64,000 bases of DNA from NCBI GenBank assembly GCA_008015155.1, contig SSFA01000008.1:351526-415525 (forward strand). The letters are read 5' to 3'. Positions within the stretch are counted from its first letter, which is position 1. Every line of letters starts with the position of its first letter. Shown here in pieces: positions 61,387 to 64,000 of the stretch. The notes below the pieces were generated by a model that did not search any database, was not told where the DNA came from, and saw nothing but the letters and a program-made list of their open reading frames with translations. This stretch comes from Thiothrix sp. GTDB taxonomy: Bacteria; Pseudomonadota; Gammaproteobacteria; Thiotrichales; Thiotrichaceae. The position numbers and the translations under genes are program-made.

Positions 61387-61480
61387 TTTGACAACCTGTT
61401 TATTAAGTACAGGTTATCTATTATCTACACAAAGCTTATTAATGATACCAGTATCCATATGCATTCTAGCTAGTATGCAT

Positions 61481-62209
61481 CTAGCATTCTGGTAACTCCG
61501 CCCCTTTGTCCCATTTACCGAATTTTTCAGCCAAATATTTTTGATTGGTCAGAACTCCCTTAATGCCATCAACATTTTCCAATAAATGCGCCGCTAGCTT
61601 TGACCGATAGCCGCCGGACTTATCAGCCCTTAACCACTCCTCATAAGCCTTGCGCATAGCATAAGCTTTAGGGTCATCGCCCCATCTGGCATTGGCTGCA
61701 TGTCTGCTGATGTGCGTTCGATTGACTTCTTTTTTTTCTTCTAAATTCTGCTGCTGATTGTTTATACCTAGTTGCTGATATAACTTTTGTGCTGATACTG
61801 GCTCTTTAATAGTTCTCGGAAACTCATCAGGCAATTCAAAACCCACTGATGAAGCCCAATCTCCAAAAGTAACCAGCTCTATCTTGTCCCATATGTATTT
61901 AGGTCTATTTTCTAAAACTAAAAGCCGCCCATAACGTATGTGATTTTCTGCAACGGCTAATCTATCTAAGGCATTTTGATTTATAACCTCAAGGTCATTG
62001 TTTATGTAATCAAGATAGTCGTCATCGTATCCAATCCACGCACATATCTCATAAGCCTCGGACTGACTGCCACAAAACCTAATTTTGCCTCGAATATCTT
62101 TGAAAGCCTCTAGGTTCACATCCAAAGACAAAAAGATAAGTTCTTCTAACTCAAGAACTACAAACTTACTAACAACATCCCATTTTGGCCTTAAAAATCT
62201 ATCAAGCAT
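61481..62209 (-). CDS. Unknown element protein
   Basis: 242 residues. LEELIFLSLDVNLEAF near the start and a C-terminal helix-rich end (MRKAYEEWLRADK, KLAAHLLENVDGIKGVLTNQKYLAEKFGKWD). The N-terminal layout, a Trp-containing block followed by ELEELIFLSL, recalls unnamed proteins next to integrases of P4-like elements. No fold recognised. The 101 bases to the integrase contain GC-rich segments but no clear element. Confidence 0.55.
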   Translation of the reverse strand: MLDRFLRPKWDVVSKFVVLELEELIFLSLDVNLEAFKDIRGKIRFCGSQSEAYEICAWIGYDDDYLDYINNDLEVINQNALDRLAVAENHIRYGRLLVLENRPKYIWDKIELVTFGDWASSVGFELPDEFPRTIKEPVSAQKLYQQLGINNQQQNLEEKKEVNRTHISRHAANARWGDDPKAYAMRKAYEEWLRADKSGGYRSKLAAHLLENVDGIKGVLTNQKYLAEKFGKWDKGAELPEC

Positions 62210-62310
62210 TTATGCAACACCTTTCCCTATTGTTGCCCTTTCAGAATCTGCACGCCAGCCGGTGAAAGGAGTCCGGTGTTCGCCCCGTCGGGCTAGGCGT
62301 GCCAGTGAAA

Positions 62311-63564
62311 TTATAGCGCGTTATGACGAATGGGGATAATGTGCGCCCCCTGCTCTACAACGTCTAAGTAATCACTCCACCAGCTCATCATCTGGCGACG
62401 CTCTTCTAAATATTGCGCATGGTTGTAAGCCGCTCGAACGGCATTTTCTTCCTTGTGCGCTAAGGCGGTTTCAATCACATCCGCCCTGAATCCGGCCTCA
62501 TTCAAGGCAGTTGAACCTGTACCACGCAAACCGTGAATAGTGAGTTTTCCCTTTAACCCTAAGCGGTACAGCACTTGCAGCATGGCATTCTCTGAAAAGG
62601 GTTTGCCGATAGAGGCATTCCAAAATAAATAAGGTTGGTGTCCGGTGAAGGGTCGCAAGCGCTCCAAAAGTGCTAATACTTGTGGGGTCAATGGGATAGC
62701 GTGCGGTTTCTTCATTTTCATGCGTTCCGCTGTCAGTCGCCAGACCTTAGCTTCTAGGTCGAACTCAGACCACTGAGCAAAGCGGGTTTCTTGGGTGCGG
62801 GTTAAGCAATGCAGTGTGAGCAGAATCGCGAGCTTGATGATTTCCCCGCCCGTGTCGGCTTCTACCTCTCGGATGAATGCACCGATTTCATCCGATTTTA
62901 GATAAGGGTTGTGCTTGCGAATGGGCGCGGGAATCTCGCCCTTGAGGTTGTCAGCTTCGTTATGTGCCACTAACTTTCTAAGGACAGCATAGCGGAATAT
63001 GTCTGTTGTCCAGCGATTCAGCTTTTTAGCCGTCTCCACTGCACCTCGATTGACTACCTTCTGAATGACTTCGAGCAATAAGGGCGCGGTCACTGCTGAA
63101 ATATGCAGAGCACCTAAATCGGGGAAAAGATTAACCTCCAGCATGTGAAGAATCTTTTCAGCGTTCTTGTCACTCTTCCAGCGTTTTAGTACCTCATGTC
63201 TGTGGGTATGCCACTCTCTAGCGATGGTTTCAAACGAATAAGCTTGTGCTCTTAAAGCAGCTTGACGCTCGGCCTCGGTCTTAAGTTTTTGTTGTTCACG
63301 GTAAGCCGTGGGGTCTCTGCCCTGCTTCACCTGTTCCTTTACGGTTTTTGCAAGGCCATTGATTTCCTTTAAAGGAATATCGGGATAGTCCCCAAAGGTA
63401 TAGATAGCGGGCTTCTTTGCCGGAGGTTTAAGGTAACGCATTCGCCAGACCTTGCGCCCATTCGGAAGTACATCCAAGTAAACATTTTCACCCACTGGGA
63501 TTCGATAAGGCTTTACTTCGGGCTTGGCGCTTTTTAGCTTTACATCGGAGACACTAACAGCCAC
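62311..63564 (-). CDS. P4-type tyrosine integrase
   Basis: 417 residues, family length. N-terminal DUF4102 domain (about 1-90, NVYLDVLPNGRKVWRMRYL, TFGDYPDIPLKE). The catalytic domain has Arg256 in CLTRTQETRFAQW, His344-GL-Arg347 in HGLRGTGST, His370 in ALAHKEEN and Tyr380 in AAYNHAQYLEERR. It is complete. Its 5' end faces tRNA-Leu(CAG), 150 bp away, and between them lie the arm repeat and the terminator copy, as expected for a P4-type attL/attR. Confidence 0.96.
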   Translation of the reverse strand: MAVSVSDVKLKSAKPEVKPYRIPVGENVYLDVLPNGRKVWRMRYLKPPAKKPAIYTFGDYPDIPLKEINGLAKTVKEQVKQGRDPTAYREQQKLKTEAERQAALRAQAYSFETIAREWHTHRHEVLKRWKSDKNAEKILHMLEVNLFPDLGALHISAVTAPLLLEVIQKVVNRGAVETAKKLNRWTTDIFRYAVLRKLVAHNEADNLKGEIPAPIRKHNPYLKSDEIGAFIREVEADTGGEIIKLAILLTLHCLTRTQETRFAQWSEFDLEAKVWRLTAERMKMKKPHAIPLTPQVLALLERLRPFTGHQPYLFWNASIGKPFSENAMLQVLYRLGLKGKLTIHGLRGTGSTALNEAGFRADVIETALAHKEENAVRAAYNHAQYLEERRQMMSWWSDYLDVVEQGAHIIPIRHNAL

Positions 63565-63583
63565 AGGTATATACTCGAAAGTT

Positions 63584-63608
63584 CATATACCTGTTTATAT
63601 ACCTGTTT
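63584..63608. repeat. Right copy of 25-bp arm-type repeat
   Basis: Matches 24 of 25 bases at 53474-53498. CAGGTATATA at 63564-63573 is an inverted half-unit just outside. It lies 20 bp upstream of the integrase start, so the integrase may bind it and also control its own promoter. Confidence 0.7.
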
Positions 63609-63647
63609 TGTTTAGATGGTCATAGACAAATTAGACTACCTTAGATA

Positions 63648-63682
63648 CAAAAAAGCCCTGAATCTGTTAAGATTCAAGGCTT
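63648..63682 (-). terminator. Terminator copy at the tRNA-proximal end of the element
   Basis: Same 35-bp sequence as 53369-53403 with one change. It lies 34 bp beyond the 3' end of the intact tRNA-Leu gene and serves that transcript. Because it lies inside the element, the element carries its own replacement terminator. Confidence 0.85.
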
Positions 63683-63715
63683 TATGTATTTGTTAGATTC
63701 ACTTAGATAACTAAG

Positions 63716-63800
63716 TGGTGCCGAAGAGAAGACTCGAACTTCCACGGGTCGCCCCACTAATACCTGAAACGAGCGCGTCTACCAATTCCGCCACTTCGGC
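63716..63800 (-). tRNA. tRNA-Leu(CAG)
   Basis: Minus strand: acceptor arms GCCGAAG and CTTCGGC, discriminator A, encoded CCA at 63716-63718, anticodon loop TTCAGGT giving CAG, and a long variable arm. The anticodon stem has a C-T mismatch at 29-41 plus a G-T pair, which is unusual. It is the attachment gene of the element. Confidence 0.9.
63722..63740. repeat. Right att core inside tRNA-Leu(CAG)
   Basis: 19 bases identical to 53415-53433. They form the T-arm and acceptor 3' side of the tRNA, the standard site of P4-type integration. Confidence 0.85.
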
Positions 63801-63827
63801 AAGCCTACTTGCCAGGCACCGGCGCGA

Positions 63828-63856
63828 AGTCTATAATCCCAACCCATGGTTGTCAA
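63828..63856 (-). promoter_or_regulatory. Promoter of tRNA-Leu(CAG)
   Basis: Minus strand: TTGACA at 63851-63856 and a TATAGA/TAGACT box 15-17 bases on, followed by a GC-rich GCGCC discriminator as in stringently controlled tRNA promoters. Confidence 0.6.
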
Positions 63857-63912
63857 GGGCATATTGGCCTGAAAGCCCGGACAGGGGCTGGGGCCAGGAG
63901 TTTCGTCAGCGC

Positions 63913-64000
63913 ATGCAAGTACTCAACGGCCTAGAGGAACTGCGGGAACGCTTTACCCGGCTGGTGGTGACCATCGGCAACTTCGATGGCGTGCACAAGG
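63913..64000 (+). CDS. ribF: Riboflavin kinase/FAD synthetase (N-terminal start, cut by window end)
   Basis: ATG 63913 opens MQVLNGLEELRERF, then LVVTIGNFDGVHK. The GNFDGVH motif is the nucleotidyl-transfer site of RibF. AGGAG lies 12 bases upstream. Only 29 residues are inside the window. G+C over 63861-64000 is 84 of 140 bases (60%), clearly above the rest of the window, and codons such as CTG, CGG and GTG dominate, unlike neighbouring host genes. Either this is transferred DNA or the contig changes source here. Confidence 0.85.
   Translation, partial: MQVLNGLEELRERFTRLVVTIGNFDGVHK

Larger units (their letters stand above)
53411..63740. mobile_element. Integrative element of about 10.3 kb in tRNA-Leu(CAG)
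   Basis: The two ends carry the same 19-bp core from the 3' end of tRNA-Leu (53415-53433 and 63722-63740), a 35-bp terminator repeat and a 25-bp arm repeat. A P4-type integrase gene lies beside the intact tRNA. Content: integrase, AlpA-like protein, RepA/DnaB-N ATPase, filamentous-phage-type replication initiator, four-TM membrane protein, RHH regulators and a row of small phage-type genes. No capsid, tail or conjugation genes are seen. It is best described as a phage-satellite-like or mosaic integrative element. Almost all genes run leftward. Confidence 0.88.

Noticed and set aside
62085..62339. Rightward frame of 84 codons opposite the unknown element gene, ending in an Arg-rich stretch
   Set aside because: It has no ribosome binding site and overlaps a better supported leftward gene and the end of the integrase.

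Overview
The window looks like a chromosome segment of a gammaproteobacterium of moderate G+C (by eye high 40s percent in the core genes). The pointers are a complete EF-P beta-lysylation set (efp, epmA, epmB), yajC-secD-secF, the neighbouring pair nagZ and methylthioinosine phosphorylase (also adjacent in Pseudomonas), rluA, murB, parE, tcdA, recB and feoABC. A Thiotrichales-like host is plausible, but I cannot prove it from sequence alone.

Layout. (1) 1 to about 4080: right end of an AT-rich integrated element with small unknown genes, two small Cys-containing proteins, a DUF4224-like protein and a tyrosine integrase facing the 3' end of a tRNA-Leu(TAA) gene. (2) 4078-4469: tRNA-Leu, tRNA-Cys and two tRNA-Gly. 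(3) 4579-53181: host core. It starts with two paralogous phosphoribosyltransferases, a D-lactate dehydrogenase-like enzyme, the EF-P block, the Sec block, pobA/pobR, a GSCFA/SGNH pair, rluA, murB and a two-component system with a small membrane protein. Then come parE, tcdA and a six- or seven-gene operon for chaperone-dependent surface subunits with an atypical outer-membrane barrel (29693-36220). The block closes with Fur-box-preceded feoABC, a GMC oxidoreductase, nagZ-MTIP, recB, a TetR regulator, a B12-type radical SAM protein and an ABC-2 exporter. (4) 53411-63740: a complete 10.3-kb integrative element in a tRNA-Leu(CAG) gene, bounded by duplicated att cores, duplicated terminators and a 25-bp duplicated arm site. 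(5) The last about 140 bases hold the start of ribF at clearly higher G+C than everything else.

The 10.3-kb element carries a P4-type integrase, an AlpA-like HTH protein, a DnaB-N/RepA-type ATPase, a filamentous-phage-type replication initiator, a multi-TM membrane protein, divergent ribbon-helix-helix genes with three operator-like repeats, and four small phage-type genes. It has no capsid or tail genes, so it resembles a phage satellite or a mosaic replicon. Directly behind its helicase gene is a non-coding block of 5 G-runs and 8 C-runs flanking an AT core, which is probably its replication origin.

The best candidates for something new are this origin-like array, the element's double replication module with a possible antisense RNA, and the surface-subunit operon whose secretion pore is not a recognisable FimD-type usher.
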